From a bacterium 1XD8-76 (GTDB lineage: Bacteria; Bacillota; Clostridia; Lachnospirales; Lachnospiraceae): DNA of 42,940 nucleotides. The position numbers and the translations under genes were made by a program. Below are positions 16,883 to 26,040 of the stretch, one piece after another. Each line of letters opens with the position of its first letter. Positions within the stretch are counted from its first letter, which is position 1. The stretch spans positions 1 through 42,940 of the forward strand of contig RAZE01000027.1 of assembly GCA_003611955.1 (NCBI GenBank). Reading direction: 5' to 3'. The notes beneath the pieces are model-generated. The model did not search any database. It had not been told where the DNA came from and saw only the letters and a list, made by a program, of their open reading frames with translations.

Positions 16883-17416
16883 ATGATTACTAACATAAAA
16901 TGTGATGATAATTTTTACAAACTGACTGGAAAAACCTATTGGCCACTTTTTGGATGTGGAGTGAAAGTTCGATGGGGTAAAGGTGCTGATGTCTCAATCG
17001 AATATGCGGAAAAATGTGTCTCTCAGTTATTGAATTTAGACAAATCGACTGTTGAGCAACTCTTAAAAGCAAGTATCCGCTTTTTCTATGACGAGGAAAG
17101 GTGTAACGGGGAACCAATCACATTTATGTTTGAGTTTGAGGATATGGAATATCCAAAAGAGTTAGATGTATCCACGAACATCCTGCCATATATTATGCCA
17201 GTTGAAATGTATATCGACAAAGAGATTGCAGGATGCTATTCAATATCTGTTTTTTCAGAGTGCGCATGGGAACCAGAGCATGGGTTACAGTGGATTGTGC
17301 GAAATGGGAAGCCGCTGTATGTTGGACAATTTGATGGTCTTGGCTCCCACTGTGATGAAAGTATTTATCTGGAGAATTGGAAAGAAAGCAATTATTTATT
17401 CAACAATTTGATGTAA
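16883..17416 (+). CDS. DUF6985-like protein
   Basis: 177 residues, ribosome site AAAGGG. The C-terminal A-W-E-P-E-H-G-L-Q-W-I-V-R-N-G and V-G-Q-F-D-G-L-G resemble the DUF6985 family, small beta-rich proteins found in poly-immunity loci. No membrane segment. Function unknown. Confidence 0.5.
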   Translation: MITNIKCDDNFYKLTGKTYWPLFGCGVKVRWGKGADVSIEYAEKCVSQLLNLDKSTVEQLLKASIRFFYDEERCNGEPITFMFEFEDMEYPKELDVSTNILPYIMPVEMYIDKEIAGCYSISVFSECAWEPEHGLQWIVRNGKPLYVGQFDGLGSHCDESIYLENWKESNYLFNNLM

Positions 17417-17448
17417 CTATGATTTTTATGTTTTTGTAAATTCAGACA

Positions 17449-17476
17449 CTAACGGAAACGGCATATTAAAAACATA
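17449..17476 (+). repeat. Intergenic repeat, copy 1 (GCATATTAAAAAC block)
   Basis: About 30 bases around GCATATTAAAAAC (17461-17473), preceded by CTAACGGAAACG. A related block is at 25485-25512, also just upstream of an array gene. Meaning unknown. Confidence 0.4.
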
Positions 17477-17535
17477 GGATAGCTTTAACTTTTCAAAAGC
17501 TATGGAAAATAAAAAATCATTTCAGGAGCATTTCA

Positions 17536-18354
17536 ATGGACGCTGAAAAATTTTGGAGTACCACAGAAATGAACAAATTTCTGTATCAGCAGTTAAAGAC
17601 AATGTGTGAGGCTGACGGATTCGTCCTTAGCCCCCGAAAAGGAAAGCATCTGGTTAAAATTGCGGAACATTTTGTACAAATTGTATGGCCAGAGATTTCA
17701 TATAACAGGACACGCATCCATGTATTAGTTTCCCCTGCAGGCTCTTATGCAAATTACTTTTATGCTCAAAAAACCTTTACCCCGCATGGGAATAGAAAAG
17801 ATGACATTTATAGCTTTTATTGTGACCTTGCAATAGATGATTCAACAAGCTATAAACAGTTTTACGATATTCAGCAGATGAAAACGCTTTGGACAGAAGT
17901 TATTGAGCCGCAGTTTAGACAAGAAATTTTTTCTTGTTTGGATGTTTTTGGTTATGACCGTTTTCTGTTTTTGTCTGAAAAGCAAAAATGCAATGGCTTA
18001 CAGTATTGTAGCTGTCCAGGGAATGATGATGCTCTGCGTTTTTTGGCTATGGGGTATGGGGATATTTGGAAAGAAGACTTTGCGAAAAGTATCCCATTAT
18101 TGTGCCAGGCATTGAGCGGGTTCAAAAAAAGTATTGAACAAAATAAACAATTAGGGTATGAGGTACCTGTGGATGACAAGGAAAATTATGATACGGTACA
18201 GGAAGTGCTTTCCATGATACAAAGAGGCGATACAAAAGCAAATATTATTGATAAAATGCAAGATATTGAACGGATTGCATTAAATAAAGTATGGGGTGTT
18301 ATGCTGTCCCCGGAGGGTCAAACAATCCGGTTAAAGAAAAAAGAACTTCTTTAA
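17536..18354 (+). CDS. Unrecognised 272-aa cytosolic protein
   Basis: Start behind TTCAGGAGC. A beta-rich N-terminal half (H-L-V-K-I-A-E-H-F-V-Q-I-V-W-P-E) and a helical C-terminal half (A-K-S-I-P-L-L-C-Q-A-L-S-G-F-K-K-S-I). No signal or membrane segment. Context suggests an immunity or adaptor protein. No domain named. Confidence 0.5.
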   Translation: MDAEKFWSTTEMNKFLYQQLKTMCEADGFVLSPRKGKHLVKIAEHFVQIVWPEISYNRTRIHVLVSPAGSYANYFYAQKTFTPHGNRKDDIYSFYCDLAIDDSTSYKQFYDIQQMKTLWTEVIEPQFRQEIFSCLDVFGYDRFLFLSEKQKCNGLQYCSCPGNDDALRFLAMGYGDIWKEDFAKSIPLLCQALSGFKKSIEQNKQLGYEVPVDDKENYDTVQEVLSMIQRGDTKANIIDKMQDIERIALNKVWGVMLSPEGQTIRLKKKELL

Positions 18355-18384
18355 TGGATATAAGAGAAAAGGGAGTATAAGGCA

Positions 18385-20277
18385 ATGTCAAACACATTTC
18401 CGATAGAAGAATTGCGTTCATTGTTAGAAAAGGCAAGGGCAACAGATGCCGATTTGAAACAATTTGGCGCTCAAAATCATAAATATCAATGGAATCCGCC
18501 AGCGGCTTTGAAAGAGATAGAAAAATTCGAGAAGGAAACAGGGATTTCACTTCCGGACGGCTACCGTAACTTTCTGCTGCAGGCGGGGAACGGCGGAGCC
18601 GGGCCTTTTTACGGCCTATTTTCACTGGAGCAGGTGAAGGGCTGGCTGAGCTGGCAGGTGGAGCCGGGGGAAACGCCGTATCTTGCTCCGGGAACTGATC
18701 CGGATTCATTAAAAGATTTAGGCGACAGGGATCACGACTGGCGGCGGGGCTGTATTCCCATTGAATCTCAGGGAGATACTTATTTTACCTATCTGCTGGT
18801 GGCAGGGCCGGACCGGGGCCGTGTCGTTTATATAGAATATGAGCGCTCCTGGATATTCTTCCCCAGGGAGCCGGACTTTTTATCCTGGTATATCCGTTGG
18901 CTGCGGGAGGCGGCAGCCGGTTACGATATGGGGTGGTTCGGTCTTTCTCTGGATGGCGACGAAGAAACGCTGCGGAAGCTTTACATTCAGGCTGATACGG
19001 ATGCGGAACGTCTGCTGGCGGTCGGCAGCATGGACAAGTTCCCGGCTTTATCGGAGGCTTCCCGGGATTTCATACGCGGGATTTTGGATGATTGGATCGC
19101 AAAGGAAAATGTGGACAGCCTGCCCCTGCTGGCTTACCGTGTAGACCCTGTGTTATATGGACAGTTTTTGGATAAACGGTGGGAAGCAGGGTTATTTGAC
19201 CAGGTAGTCTATGAGTTGTACCACACGCCTGCGGAAAGGAAAGATCTGGCGAAGAGCTGGAGGGAGCGCATTCTGGATAAGCTGTCGGAGCTTTCCCCGG
19301 AAACTTATTGTATCGTCATCCCTCTTTTAAGGATGGGCGGTGAAGTGAAACTGGAACAGGTGGCGTTTCTTCTGGACAAAGCCGAAGGAAGGGAAAAAAG
19401 GGAACTGCTCTATGATCTGGGGCGTTTCCCGGACGCAAAGGAACACCTGGAGATATGGCTGGACTTTTTGCGGGAACGGGAGGATTTGGAGCTGCTCCAT
19501 TATGCCCTGCTGTCGGTTCCCCACGTAAACGACCCTCGGTTGCAGGAAGCATTGCTTGAGGTGCAGGAGGCATTTCCGTTTGCGCTGGAGCAGATCCATG
19601 TTGACGATTATAAGGACAAAGAAGCAATGGAGCGTTCTTTCCGCCGGGATGCGGAACGCAAAGTATACAAAGGGGCCGGCACGGTGTTAAAGGATTTGTT
19701 TTATGAAAGCATTAACCCGGAGAATACCCGTTTTCCCCGCCCGTACCGTCTGGAGATGCCGGGAAATGCGCTGGCTGACCTTGGCATGTATCGAACACCA
19801 CCGGCAGATGGGATTTTGCTGCATCCGCTGATTGCCCTTGCCATCCGGCAGGAATCGGGCGGACGGCTGCCGTCCACGGCCTGGGACTGGGGGCGGAAGT
19901 TAAAGCAAATGAAAAAGCTGCAGCTTGTCCTGTCCAAAAGAACAGTCCAGAGTTGGGATGATGAAAGGCGCTATGCGTATCTTCGTGCGCCGGAGGAACA
20001 TTTTCCCCCGGAACCTTACTATTATGACCTCCGGGGCTGGTCTGCCATCGGGCGTATGGAGAATTTACGGGAACTGCGGATCTGTGAAATATGTGTGGAG
20101 GATTTTTCTTTCCTGACAGAATGTAAAAATCTGCGGACGTTATCTCTCTATAATACAAATTTTACGGATTGCCGGTTACTGCTGAAGCTGCCTAAGTTAA
20201 AATATGTTGACCTGCGCTCCTGCCGCTTGATACATAAAGAGGTTTTGAAGAAACTTCATGTGGAGTGTGAGCTATAA
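18385..20277 (+). CDS. SUKH domain fused to helical repeats and leucine-rich repeats (630 aa)
   Basis: The longest gene of the array. Residues 1-170 are a SMI1/KNR4 domain (E-K-E-T-G-I-S-L-P-D-G-Y-R-N-F-L-L-Q-A-G-N-G-G). Residues about 190-430 are HEAT-like helical repeats. The C-terminus (about 560-630) has leucine-rich repeats: L-R-E-L-R-I-C-E-I, L-R-T-L-S-L-Y-N-T, L-K-Y-V-D-L-R-S. Ribosome site AAGGGAGTATAAGG. From 18540 on, GC is clearly higher than in the flanking genes, pointing to separate ancestry. Confidence 0.7.
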   Translation: MSNTFPIEELRSLLEKARATDADLKQFGAQNHKYQWNPPAALKEIEKFEKETGISLPDGYRNFLLQAGNGGAGPFYGLFSLEQVKGWLSWQVEPGETPYLAPGTDPDSLKDLGDRDHDWRRGCIPIESQGDTYFTYLLVAGPDRGRVVYIEYERSWIFFPREPDFLSWYIRWLREAAAGYDMGWFGLSLDGDEETLRKLYIQADTDAERLLAVGSMDKFPALSEASRDFIRGILDDWIAKENVDSLPLLAYRVDPVLYGQFLDKRWEAGLFDQVVYELYHTPAERKDLAKSWRERILDKLSELSPETYCIVIPLLRMGGEVKLEQVAFLLDKAEGREKRELLYDLGRFPDAKEHLEIWLDFLREREDLELLHYALLSVPHVNDPRLQEALLEVQEAFPFALEQIHVDDYKDKEAMERSFRRDAERKVYKGAGTVLKDLFYESINPENTRFPRPYRLEMPGNALADLGMYRTPPADGILLHPLIALAIRQESGGRLPSTAWDWGRKLKQMKKLQLVLSKRTVQSWDDERRYAYLRAPEEHFPPEPYYYDLRGWSAIGRMENLRELRICEICVEDFSFLTECKNLRTLSLYNTNFTDCRLLLKLPKLKYVDLRSCRLIHKEVLKKLHVECEL

Positions 20278-20294
20278 AATAAAGGAGATATGCT

Positions 20295-21251
20295 ATGTCG
20301 GAATTATTAAACAATGTTCGTTCCCGCATTGAATCGTTGGGGATAGGCTTTCAATTTGTAAAAACAATCAAAACCGGCACAAATGGAGCAGAACTGGAAA
20401 CATGGCTTTTGGAATATGAGGGTTGCCAGTTTATCTTTGTACCCGGCAGGAAACATGTCACTTTGGGATGGGATACAGATAAGTGCCCTTTGGGAGATGG
20501 CGTATTAGAGGGGCTGCAGAAAGAATTTTCTTCCGGTCATGAATATTACTATGAGGAGGAACTGGAGGGTTTAAAGGGCGATTATCAGGAGCAGATTGAC
20601 GAGGCAGAAGAAAACGGCGATTCTGTAAAAGCAGACGAGCTGCGTGCGGAACTGGAAGAAGAATTAGAGCAGATGAACAAAGACATAGAAGAAAAAGGCT
20701 ACGCAAGCTGGGAGGGATTCTTGGCAAAATGGAATGAACATCTGTCCAGGTGCCTGTCGCCGCTGCGCACTGCCGATATCGGGGATATGATAGTAGAGGT
20801 GGACAGCCGCTATCTGGACGAGGATGCGCCATCCCTGGAACAGGCGGTTCTCTCCCTGAAACAAGGACCTTTTACATTACCGACAGAAGATGAATGGGAA
20901 TATCTTTGTAATGGCGGTACACGCACATTGTTCTGGTGGGGTGATACATTGCGTGATGTGATGAGAGAAATTTATAATGTGGGTGCTGCCGGAAATACCG
21001 AAGAAAATGCAGTATTAGATCAGCCGAATACGCTGGGGCTGCTTATGGCATACGATTCTTATAAAAATGAAATCATTGATAATACATCCTATACAAAAGG
21101 TGGGGATGGGGGATGCTCGCTTTGCGGCGGTGACGGAGCAATCTATGTCCTGCCCTGTTATACTGCTTTTTACCGTCATCCAGTCAACGAACGCTGTCCA
21201 AGTTTGTTGAAAAACTATTTTTGTTATCGGCGCATTATTCGACTGCCATAA
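20295..21251 (+). CDS. Protein with a C-terminal FGE-sulfatase (SUMF1-like) module
   Basis: 318 residues, start behind AAAGGAGATATG. Residues about 85-135 are a Glu-rich coiled coil. From about 190, F-T-L-P-T-E-D-E-W-E-Y-L-C-N-G-G with W-G-D-T, then N-T-L-G-L-L-M-A-Y-D-S-Y and a final R-R-I-I-R-L-P copy the fold signature of formylglycine-generating-enzyme-like domains. Several cysteines are present, but I cannot assign the copper-binding pair. It may be a non-enzymatic binding fold used for recognition. Confidence 0.6.
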   Translation: MSELLNNVRSRIESLGIGFQFVKTIKTGTNGAELETWLLEYEGCQFIFVPGRKHVTLGWDTDKCPLGDGVLEGLQKEFSSGHEYYYEEELEGLKGDYQEQIDEAEENGDSVKADELRAELEEELEQMNKDIEEKGYASWEGFLAKWNEHLSRCLSPLRTADIGDMIVEVDSRYLDEDAPSLEQAVLSLKQGPFTLPTEDEWEYLCNGGTRTLFWWGDTLRDVMREIYNVGAAGNTEENAVLDQPNTLGLLMAYDSYKNEIIDNTSYTKGGDGGCSLCGGDGAIYVLPCYTAFYRHPVNERCPSLLKNYFCYRRIIRLP

Positions 21252-21336
21252 TAAATTTGATTATATTGAGCAGATGTTATCTATCACCTGATTACTATGA
21301 ATTTAAATAAATAGGGAATGACAGGGGGCAATATCA

Positions 21337-21873
21337 ATGAAAAAATGTATACCACGTACATCTGACCGTATTATTACTGTTATGGCGGCTGTAGTTTGTG
21401 CAGTTGCAGCATTTTTCGCTTGCCGGGAATTGCTCTGTGGCGGACAGCCTCCCACAGTATTTTTTGCGATGACTCTTTTATTTGGCGGTGCAGCCATACA
21501 TACAATCTGGCGTATGATCTATATGGGGAACTGGGGCTTTTTCTATGATGATGAAAAAATTATTTTTGCCCTGTCCTGTAAAGATCACCGTGAGTTTCGA
21601 TGGGATGAACTACAAAATGCGAAGACGAACATTTTCTATCCATCCTCGCCTGCCGCATGGTATTTTTACTTTCAGGATGAAAAGAAGACAAAGAAGATCG
21701 CCGTTACGCCTCGTCTGGCAGGCTACAATGAGTTTGTAGATATGCTTAGAAAAAAAGGGTTTCCAGCCAAAAGCCCCAGTGCTCTCAATTTTGATAAAAA
21801 TACCGCTAAGGATATTTTCCATGAGGTATTTGGAGAGGATTTTGGCAAAGGCAGCAAGAATGGGAATAAATAA
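21337..21873 (+). CDS. Two-helix membrane protein with PH-like domain
   Basis: 178 residues. Two N-terminal helices (12-30, 38-58), then a beta-rich cytosolic part with F-F-Y-D-D-E-K-I-I-F and F-R-W-D-E-L-Q-N-A-K, the pattern of small bacterial PH-like domains. Ribosome site CAGGGGG. Role not known. Confidence 0.55.
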   Translation: MKKCIPRTSDRIITVMAAVVCAVAAFFACRELLCGGQPPTVFFAMTLLFGGAAIHTIWRMIYMGNWGFFYDDEKIIFALSCKDHREFRWDELQNAKTNIFYPSSPAAWYFYFQDEKKTKKIAVTPRLAGYNEFVDMLRKKGFPAKSPSALNFDKNTAKDIFHEVFGEDFGKGSKNGNK

Positions 21874-21913
21874 ATATAGTTAAACATAAATCAGAAGTTA
21901 TTGGAGGAAAAGT

Positions 21914-22102
21914 ATGGAAAAAATTTCTGTGTTGTTAATTTCTGTGCCGCTGATGATAGTGGCTATCGTGTGTACTTTATTTGCTGATAAAATAGATACG
22001 GTTGTTAAAGGAGATAAAAAGGTTAAAAAAGTGATAGTCGTATTTGGTGTGGGAGTATTTTTAATTTGTGTGTTTGCTATTGTTGTAAGTATCTTAGCAT
22101 AA
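21914..22102 (+). CDS. 62-aa two-helix membrane protein
   Basis: Start behind ATTGGAGGAAAAG. Two helices (5-22, 40-60) joined by a Lys-rich loop. Similar in plan to the small membrane proteins at 11973 and 30959 but not in sequence. Confidence 0.55.
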   Translation: MEKISVLLISVPLMIVAIVCTLFADKIDTVVKGDKKVKKVIVVFGVGVFLICVFAIVVSILA

Positions 22103-22201
22103 ACATCCAGATCTGAAATTCCAGTTTGCGCTTTTCCGAAAAATGAGATATGAAAAGCTGAAAACACATTTATTTGTATAAATAGACAGGGAGATTTTGT
22201 T

Positions 22202-23098
22202 ATGGCATTTACTTTGCAGATCAGACAGAAGAAACTATTTGGAAAGACAGTACTTGATATCCCATCGCTGGCTCACGCCTGTGGCTTTTGCTATGGTTCC
22301 AATAATGATTTTTATATCCTGCAGGAGAATGAGCAGGCAAACGGAACGGCTGTTTTTTATCATCCGGAGCATATCGGTCGGGGAATCTTTTTTGACGGCA
22401 GCAGAGCCAGAGAAGGGTATTATGAGATAAGTTATAATATTCCTACAACCAGAGCGGAGATCACAGATTTTGCCAGGCTTGCAGGAGAGATAGAAAAACG
22501 TCTGGGCAAAGCAGAGATGTGCTGCGTGGAAGAAGAGAGGGCCTTTACCGGCAGGGAACTGGAACAGGGAATTGAGGATTTTGCTGCATTCAGCCGGAAG
22601 TCACTGAACCAGTTTTGCGGAAATAAGGAATTTAAAAGCCATATCCTTACGCTGGCACGGTGGCCTTATACACTGACGGAGGACAAGGTAGCCGCATGGG
22701 AGGCATGTACGGATCTTTCTGATTTTGAGAGTACCCTGCATGGTCTTCAGGCACGGGATGTCTATTACGCAAAGCCAAGGCTTCTGCAGAAAAACGATAC
22801 AAAAGAGATCGGAGCCTTTTATGCCTTAACAGAAGAATGCGAAAGTATCTTTCCTGTCCGGGCTGACGGGTTTCTGAATCTGAGTGAACTGAAAGTGACA
22901 GAGGGGTTTATACAGTTTGTACTTTACAGTGAGCAGCGTGTGCTGGAAGGAATGTTTCCTTATGAGCAGTTTATTGAGGAACTGAACAGATATGATGTCC
23001 GAAAGTTTGATGCGGATCACATTCTGATTCCGTCTATGACAAAAGCGGATCTGGAAAATTTGGCCAAGAAACTATGTGGAAAGGGAAGGTTTGCATGA
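22202..23098 (+). CDS. DUF4299-like protein
   Basis: 298 residues, start behind GGGAGATTTTG. The N-terminal F-T-L-Q-I-R-Q-K-K-L-F-G-K-T-V-L and the later I-S-Y-N-I-P-T-T-R-A-E-I-T-D-F match my memory of DUF4299, a Firmicutes family of unknown function. Its stop overlaps the next start (ATGA). Confidence 0.6.
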   Translation: MAFTLQIRQKKLFGKTVLDIPSLAHACGFCYGSNNDFYILQENEQANGTAVFYHPEHIGRGIFFDGSRAREGYYEISYNIPTTRAEITDFARLAGEIEKRLGKAEMCCVEEERAFTGRELEQGIEDFAAFSRKSLNQFCGNKEFKSHILTLARWPYTLTEDKVAAWEACTDLSDFESTLHGLQARDVYYAKPRLLQKNDTKEIGAFYALTEECESIFPVRADGFLNLSELKVTEGFIQFVLYSEQRVLEGMFPYEQFIEELNRYDVRKFDADHILIPSMTKADLENLAKKLCGKGRFA

Positions 23099-23459
23099 AC
23101 GGAGCAGCAGGAGAAAAGCAGGAAGCGGAAAAAGGATAAAGGAATATATACAGGCAAGCGCCATGGGCCTGAGCAAAAAGGAAGAGCAGGATTTCAAAGA
23201 ACTTGTGATCCACAATGAGGAAACGGCAAAAAAAGTATTCCGGGGTTCAAACCATACAGGGAAAGCGTATATCCTGATCTTTTTGAATTCCCAGGGGAAA
23301 GGCGCAGACATTGCAAAAGAGGAAGCAGCAGTCTGGGCCGGCCAGATGGAGTTTATAAACAGCAATCCTTTAGAAGAACGGGCATTCCGTTCCTGGCTGT
23401 CAGGAGAAACAGATATCATGCCGGAAACAATGCCTGTCAATAAATATATTATGGGATAA
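23095..23459 (+). pseudogene. Coupled downstream gene with a run-length frameshift
   Basis: An ATG overlapping the DUF4299 stop, behind GGGAAGG, opens a frame that stops after 14 codons. One more A in the A5 run at 23129-23133 would join it to the 100+ codon frame I-K-E-Y-I-Q-A-S-A-M-G-L-S-K-K-E-E-Q-D-F that continues to 23459. An internal ATG at 23163 has no ribosome site. A helical protein of about 120 residues; family unknown. Decay or sequence error. Confidence 0.55.
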
Positions 23460-23470
23460 AAAGAGGATAT

Positions 23471-23758
23471 GTGGATATTGTATGGGGGCCGGTGAAGGAA
23501 ATGATGCGTGAAATTGGAGTGCCCTATGCACACTCTTTTCTTGAACATACAATCCGGACGTACCAATTATCAGAAGAAGATATCATGCAGATGTATTCCG
23601 CAATCTATGCGATATCCGGAAACACAAAAGCGGAAAAGGAGTTTTACCGGAATTTTATCTGTGCATGGCTGGAGCAGGACAAGGACAGGTATCTGTCTGC
23701 TATCCTCCCCGCTGACAGTTACGAGGACAAAGGCGTTTATACCTTTTCACCCTATTAG
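23471..23758 (+). CDS. Unrecognised 95-aa protein
   Basis: A GTG start behind AGAGGATAT; helical (H-T-I-R-T-Y-Q-L-S-E-E-D-I-M-Q-M-Y, K-E-F-Y-R-N-F-I-C-A-W). It follows the frameshifted gene by 11 bases and may be its second half or partner. No family. Confidence 0.45.
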   Translation: MDIVWGPVKEMMREIGVPYAHSFLEHTIRTYQLSEEDIMQMYSAIYAISGNTKAEKEFYRNFICAWLEQDKDRYLSAILPADSYEDKGVYTFSPY

Positions 23759-23809
23759 GTGCTGCCCGTCCAGGTGCAGAATACGGGGGCGAACGGACGG
23801 GGCCGACGC

Positions 23810-24028
23810 ATGAATCCGACTAAGACCGCTTATATGGTCTACTATCAGGACATCAGTGGAAGCGGCTATCAGTGGAGCGAGCAAGCCCTCACCCATGAAC
23901 TGGGCCAGAAGATTGTGGATGCAGGAACAACAGTGGAGCGGCGGGTGCTGGCGGGTGTTTATGTCCTGTTGTATGTGGCGGCGTGGTGCGTGACAGGCGG
24001 CATGAAAAGGAGAACGGGGCAGACATGA
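23810..24028 (+). CDS. Small protein with one membrane helix, possibly a fragment
   Basis: 72 codons from the ATG at 23810. The last 30 residues hold one helix (V-L-A-G-V-Y-V-L-L-Y-V-A-A-W). Its stop overlaps the start of the next lipoprotein (ATGA), which supports real translation, but the ribosome site is poor and the upstream GC-rich stretch looks like a decayed gene. No family. Confidence 0.35.
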   Translation: MNPTKTAYMVYYQDISGSGYQWSEQALTHELGQKIVDAGTTVERRVLAGVYVLLYVAAWCVTGGMKRRTGQT

Positions 24029-24828
24029 AAATAAAAATTGTGCGCCATGTTGTTTCTTTATGCTGGGTAACAATGGTTGTTCTATTATTGACTGGCTGTA
24101 ATCCAGCAGCAGGTGCAACAGAATATGAAGTAATAGATCCGTCCGGTTATAGCAGAGATTCCTATGCTTATGATGAAAAATCTCCCATTGAGGGAAGTTC
24201 TTGTTATTTTCAATGGGAAAAAGCGGATGATTACGAGAAAACCTATGACTACAATATACATATCCTGGATGAGAATGATTCGGTATTGTATAGTTATCCC
24301 GATGTGGGAAGCAGGGTGATGCGTGGGAGTATACAGGAAGATGGTAAAACCTGGGTTTGTGCGGAACATTGGACGGCTCCCCACCACAATGGCTATGTGG
24401 AAGGCTGGCTGAAAGAAAGCGATCTGCTCCTGATTGATTTGAGTGATGGCGAGATACTGTTTCAGGACAAGGCAGGAGAAAATGAATTTTACATCACCAC
24501 ATATGGAACACGATGCTATTTCTATCTTCCTGGAAAAGAAGAAAGCGAGAAGCTGTTTGGATTGATAAAGATACCAGCGGAAAATGCGGTAATTTATTAC
24601 CGGGATATTTCGGACTGGACACAGAAACACATGGTTTACACTTTTGATTATGTGGCAGAGCCTGATATTGATACAAGTAATGGAGTTAAAACGCGCGTTA
24701 AATTTTATATATATAAAAACCAGCTTAAAGTGGCATGGACATCCTTTGAACCTGTTGGTAATGGGCATTGGGAATACCTGGATAAAAAAGCATATGAAAT
24801 TCCAATTACTGAAAATGCTGACGAGTGA
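24025..24828 (+). CDS. Lipoprotein, 267 aa
   Basis: The ATG at 24025 gives a signal peptide with lipobox L-L-T-G-C; GGAG lies 11 bases upstream. The mature protein is beta-rich with many Tyr and Trp residues (D-N-D-S-V-L-Y-S-Y-P-D-V-G-S-R). Surface-located; the array may protect against toxins that act outside the membrane. Family unknown. Confidence 0.65.
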   Translation: MKIKIVRHVVSLCWVTMVVLLLTGCNPAAGATEYEVIDPSGYSRDSYAYDEKSPIEGSSCYFQWEKADDYEKTYDYNIHILDENDSVLYSYPDVGSRVMRGSIQEDGKTWVCAEHWTAPHHNGYVEGWLKESDLLLIDLSDGEILFQDKAGENEFYITTYGTRCYFYLPGKEESEKLFGLIKIPAENAVIYYRDISDWTQKHMVYTFDYVAEPDIDTSNGVKTRVKFYIYKNQLKVAWTSFEPVGNGHWEYLDKKAYEIPITENADE

Positions 24829-24852
24829 GCCAAAAGCGCAGATGAAGTGATG
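24822..24852 (+). repeat. Post-stop repeat block, copy B
   Basis: TGAGCCAAAAGCGCAGATGA and following AGTGATG spans and follows the lipoprotein stop. It is almost identical to copy C at 26044. Confidence 0.6.
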
Positions 24853-24939
24853 TTAGGATATGGTGGAAAGCTTTGCTTGGGATTGTTCGGCCCTGTGATA
24901 AAGAGAAAATAAATCAGAAATTGTAAGGGAGAGTAGATA

Positions 24940-25413
24940 GTGAACATAAAATGGGAACCGTATTGGTATGAATTAGATCAATCCATTGTAATTGGGGATA
25001 TTGATTTATTTTATTTAACAAAAGACAACTGCTATTTCTCGTATGGTCTGTCATCAGAAAACTATGAGTGTGAAGTTAAGGCAGAAATATTAAAAATAAC
25101 CCATCCAGAATTGGGAGATATAAAGGGTATCATAACGATTGGGTTGGATTACTCCATATATCTTAGAGATGGAAATGTCATAATTGTAAATGCTGAAGAA
25201 AACCCAGGTAAAATCTATGATTCCCAATATGTTGTAAGTGGATGGAGCTTTGACGTGCAAATCAATATCATTGAAAAAACTGTACGGACAGTTATTGAAA
25301 TAAATAATGAACAGGAAGCGTTATCTGTAAATGAACAAAAGACAAAGAGGCAAGAACGCATCAAAAGATATAAAAATTTATTAGGTATATCAAAAGCAGA
25401 TTGGGATAAATGA
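24940..25413 (+). CDS. Unrecognised 157-aa protein
   Basis: A GTG start behind TAAGGGAGAG. Beta-rich with a charged helical tail (E-Q-K-T-K-R-Q-E-R-I-K-R-Y-K-N-L-L-G-I-S). No membrane segment. Lower GC than the lipoprotein before it. An immunity-like protein by context only. Confidence 0.5.
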   Translation: MNIKWEPYWYELDQSIVIGDIDLFYLTKDNCYFSYGLSSENYECEVKAEILKITHPELGDIKGIITIGLDYSIYLRDGNVIIVNAEENPGKIYDSQYVVSGWSFDVQINIIEKTVRTVIEINNEQEALSVNEQKTKRQERIKRYKNLLGISKADWDK

Positions 25414-25484
25414 ACTTGTCTGGGCAATTTCAGTTTATCAGTGAGAACACAAGCTCAGCAATCTTAATAAGTCACTCAGCTGCC

Positions 25485-25512
25485 AACAGCAACAGCATAT
25501 TAAAAACGTTGG
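25485..25512 (+). repeat. Intergenic repeat, copy 2 (GCATATTAAAAAC block)
   Basis: CCAACAGCAACAGCATATTA continuing with AAAACGTTGG aligns with 17449-17476. Both lie 55-95 bases upstream of an array gene. Confidence 0.4.
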
Positions 25513-25598
25513 CTGGGCGGCCGGATAATTTATTTTGATATTCACAAAAAAGAGGTTCGCAGATATGGTGAAACAGAAAAGACTATTTATAATATGCT

Positions 25599-26003
25599 GT
25601 GTACTTCTTCAAGGAAGAGGCTGAGGCTCCGGTTTTGGAATTGTGTGAAACTAAGGATTATGTCATTGACCAGCGTATTTCTCTGGAGATGCCGGAAACG
25701 GCAAGAGCATGGACAGCCGAAGACGGGCTGGAGCAGTTCCTCTCGAAAAGTGGGGCGTATGTAAAATTGGTTTTACGCTTTACGGACGATTTAGATACAG
25801 AAACGTATGCGGAATACCTCTATGATTTTCTAAACAGCATAGAACAGTTAGAATGTAATTTACTCTTGCAGGCAAAAGCAAATAAAGTTTATGTTTTTCA
25901 CGAGGAACTCAATATTCTGGATGGCTTTGACGCCGGCACTTATACTGTGGAAGATTTGAGACAAGAAATTGAAGAGTTTTTAAGTATGGGCGTACCTCAA
26001 TAA
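25599..26003 (+). CDS. Unrecognised 134-aa protein, N-terminus doubtful
   Basis: The frame begins at a GTG without a ribosome site. A better start, the ATG at 25565, lies in another frame and encodes a hydrophobic, signal-like stretch (R-L-F-I-I-C-C-V-L-L) that stops after 20 codons. So the 5' end is probably broken or fused from two genes. The body is acidic (F-T-D-D-L-D-T-E-T-Y-A-E-Y-L). No family. Confidence 0.4.
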   Translation: MYFFKEEAEAPVLELCETKDYVIDQRISLEMPETARAWTAEDGLEQFLSKSGAYVKLVLRFTDDLDTETYAEYLYDFLNSIEQLECNLLLQAKANKVYVFHEELNILDGFDAGTYTVEDLRQEIEEFLSMGVPQ

Positions 26004-26040
26004 ATTTGTAAGAGCAGAATACGGCTTCTCCACCCAGGGC

